A stretch of 33,719 bases of DNA, from NCBI RefSeq assembly GCF_028446585.1, contig NZ_JAPFQL010000030.1, positions 1 to 33,719 on the forward strand. Reading direction: 5' to 3'. The stretch is from Intrasporangium calvum. GTDB lineage: Bacteria > Actinomycetota > Actinomycetes > Actinomycetales > Dermatophilaceae. Positions 32,947 through 33,719 of this stretch are shown here, piece after piece. Under the pieces are notes generated by a model. It saw only the letters and a program-made list of their open reading frames with translations. It did not search any database and was not told where the DNA came from. How positions within the stretch are numbered: the stretch's first letter is position 1; the number at the start of each line of letters is the position of its first letter. Made by a program: the position numbers and the translations under genes.

Positions 32947-33690
32947 ATGACCTACACCCTTGTCCTCGTCCGGCACGGCGAGAGTGACTGGAACGCCAAG
33001 AACCTCTTCACGGGCTGGGTCGACGTCGACCTGACGGAGAAGGGCCGGGCAGAAGCCGTCCGCTCCGGCCAGCAGCTCAAGGAGGCCGGCATCCTTCCGG
33101 ACATCGTCCACACGTCGGTGCAGCGCAGGGCGATCACGACGGCGAACCTCTCGCTCGATGCAGCGGACCGGCACTGGATCCCGGTCAAGCGCAGCTGGCG
33201 CCTCAACGAGCGGCACTACGGCGCGCTGCAGGGCAAGAACAAGAAGGAGATCCTCGAGCAGTTCGGCGAGGAGCAGTTCATGCAGTGGCGCCGCTCCTAC
33301 GACGTGCCGCCGCCGCCCATCGACGCCGACGACGAGTACGCCCAGACGGGTGACCCTCGCTATGCCGGCCTCGGCGATGCGATGCCGAGCACCGAGTGCC
33401 TCAAGGACGTCGTGGCGCGGATGGTCCCCTACTGGGAGACGGAGATCAAGCAGGACCTCGCCGACGGGCTGACCGTCATGGTCGCCGCCCACGGCAACTC
33501 GCTCCGCGCGCTGGTCAAGACGCTCGACGAGATCAGTGACGAGGACATCGCGGGGCTCAACATCCCGACGGGGATGCCCCTCGTCTACGAGCTCGACGAG
33601 TCGTTCGCGCCCGTGGCCCGCGGTGGGCGCTACCTCGACCCCGAGGCCGCCAAGGCGGCTGCGGAGGCCGTGGCCAAACAGGGCCGCTGA
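32947..33690 (+). CDS. gpmA: 2,3-bisphosphoglycerate-dependent phosphoglycerate mutase
   Basis: 247 residues, normal length. [11 protein letters not shown] holds the catalytic His10 with Arg9. [20 protein letters not shown] and the [20 protein letters not shown] segment are the dPGM hallmarks, and [16 protein letters not shown] holds the second His. It interconverts 3- and 2-phosphoglycerate in glycolysis. It ends the mshA-ybjN-gpmA group. A copy of the AATCGAAAGAGCAGTTC repeat begins 12 bp after the stop. Confidence 0.96.
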   Translation: MTYTLVLVRHGESDWNAKNLFTGWVDVDLTEKGRAEAVRSGQQLKEAGILPDIVHTSVQRRAITTANLSLDAADRHWIPVKRSWRLNERHYGALQGKNKKEILEQFGEEQFMQWRRSYDVPPPPIDADDEYAQTGDPRYAGLGDAMPSTECLKDVVARMVPYWETEIKQDLADGLTVMVAAHGNSLRALVKTLDEISDEDIAGLNIPTGMPLVYELDESFAPVARGGRYLDPEAAKAAAEAVAKQGR

Positions 33691-33702
33691 CTCCACCCCC
33701 TC

Positions 33703-33719
33703 AATCGAAAGAGCAGTTC
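33703..33719 (+). repeat. AATCGAAAGAGCAGTTC repeat, cut by the window end
   Basis: Identical in 17 bp to the copies at 23101 and 23132 and at the same distance (12 bp) after a stop codon. An inverted partner probably lies beyond the edge. Confidence 0.75.

Noticed and set aside
1..33719. CRISPR array, riboswitch or complete insertion sequence
   Set aside because: No regularly spaced repeats, no recognisable riboswitch core and no transposase gene were found by eye.

Overview
The window looks like a chromosomal piece of a high-GC actinobacterium, most likely of the Intrasporangiaceae/Dermatophilaceae group. The evidence is GC-rich coding sequence with many GTG starts, two mycothiol genes (mshA, mshD), an atypical GlnR-type regulator, an HbhA-like protein behind a small HTH gene, and the actinobacterial order mshA-ybjN-gpmA. 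The assignment to family is inference from gene content and style; no 16S or marker search was possible.

Positions 1 to about 9,340 are accessory DNA, stacked at the 3' end of an intact tRNA-Lys(TTT) gene (minus strand, 9337-9412). The 3' half of that tRNA is repeated in direct orientation at 1602-1665 and 5039-5083, so at least two elements lie in tandem (about 1.66-5.04 kb and 5.08-9.34 kb). A third, older one probably extends off the left edge. The only integrase trace is a C-terminal fragment next to the tRNA, so the array is probably fixed. Cargo is small and mostly single-gene: an STM3941-like membrane protein, a BrnT-like toxin/HTH antitoxin pair with two palindromic operators, a BAAT-type hydrolase, a NUDIX hydrolase, a NADAR protein, a DUF2625 protein, a DUF4304 protein, a methyltransferase and a PP2C-like phosphatase with a broken upstream partner.

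From 9.4 kb rightward the DNA is core genome. The block at 10.8-20.2 kb is devoted to phosphate. DUF47-pit (low-affinity uptake, plus strand) converges on pstSCAB (high-affinity uptake, minus strand) across a shared terminator. It is followed by a NUDIX/histidine-phosphatase fusion and ppk (polyphosphate kinase). Candidate PHO boxes with 11-bp phasing lie upstream of DUF47-pit, pstS and ppk, so all three may answer to one PhoP-like regulator. A strong hairpin between pstS and pstC could account for extra PstS. Next come glnR-mshD (overlapping), a divergent MoaD-like gene, a membrane protein, dsrE, a nitrobindin-like gene, ygfZ and a BKACE-family gene.

The right end holds an HTH gene with hbhA, an asparaginase, dtd, DUF2516, a cupin, a methyltransferase, then mshA, ybjN and gpmA. 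mshA and mshD catalyse the first and last steps of mycothiol synthesis.

Two dispersed repeat families lie just after stop codons in the core part and were not seen in the islands. One has the core GTATGCCGCTGGGCT, often as inverted pairs and also inside coding sequence. The other has the core AATCGAAAGAGCAGTTC. These repeats, the tRNA-Lys island stack and the predicted Pho operators are the observations most worth following up.
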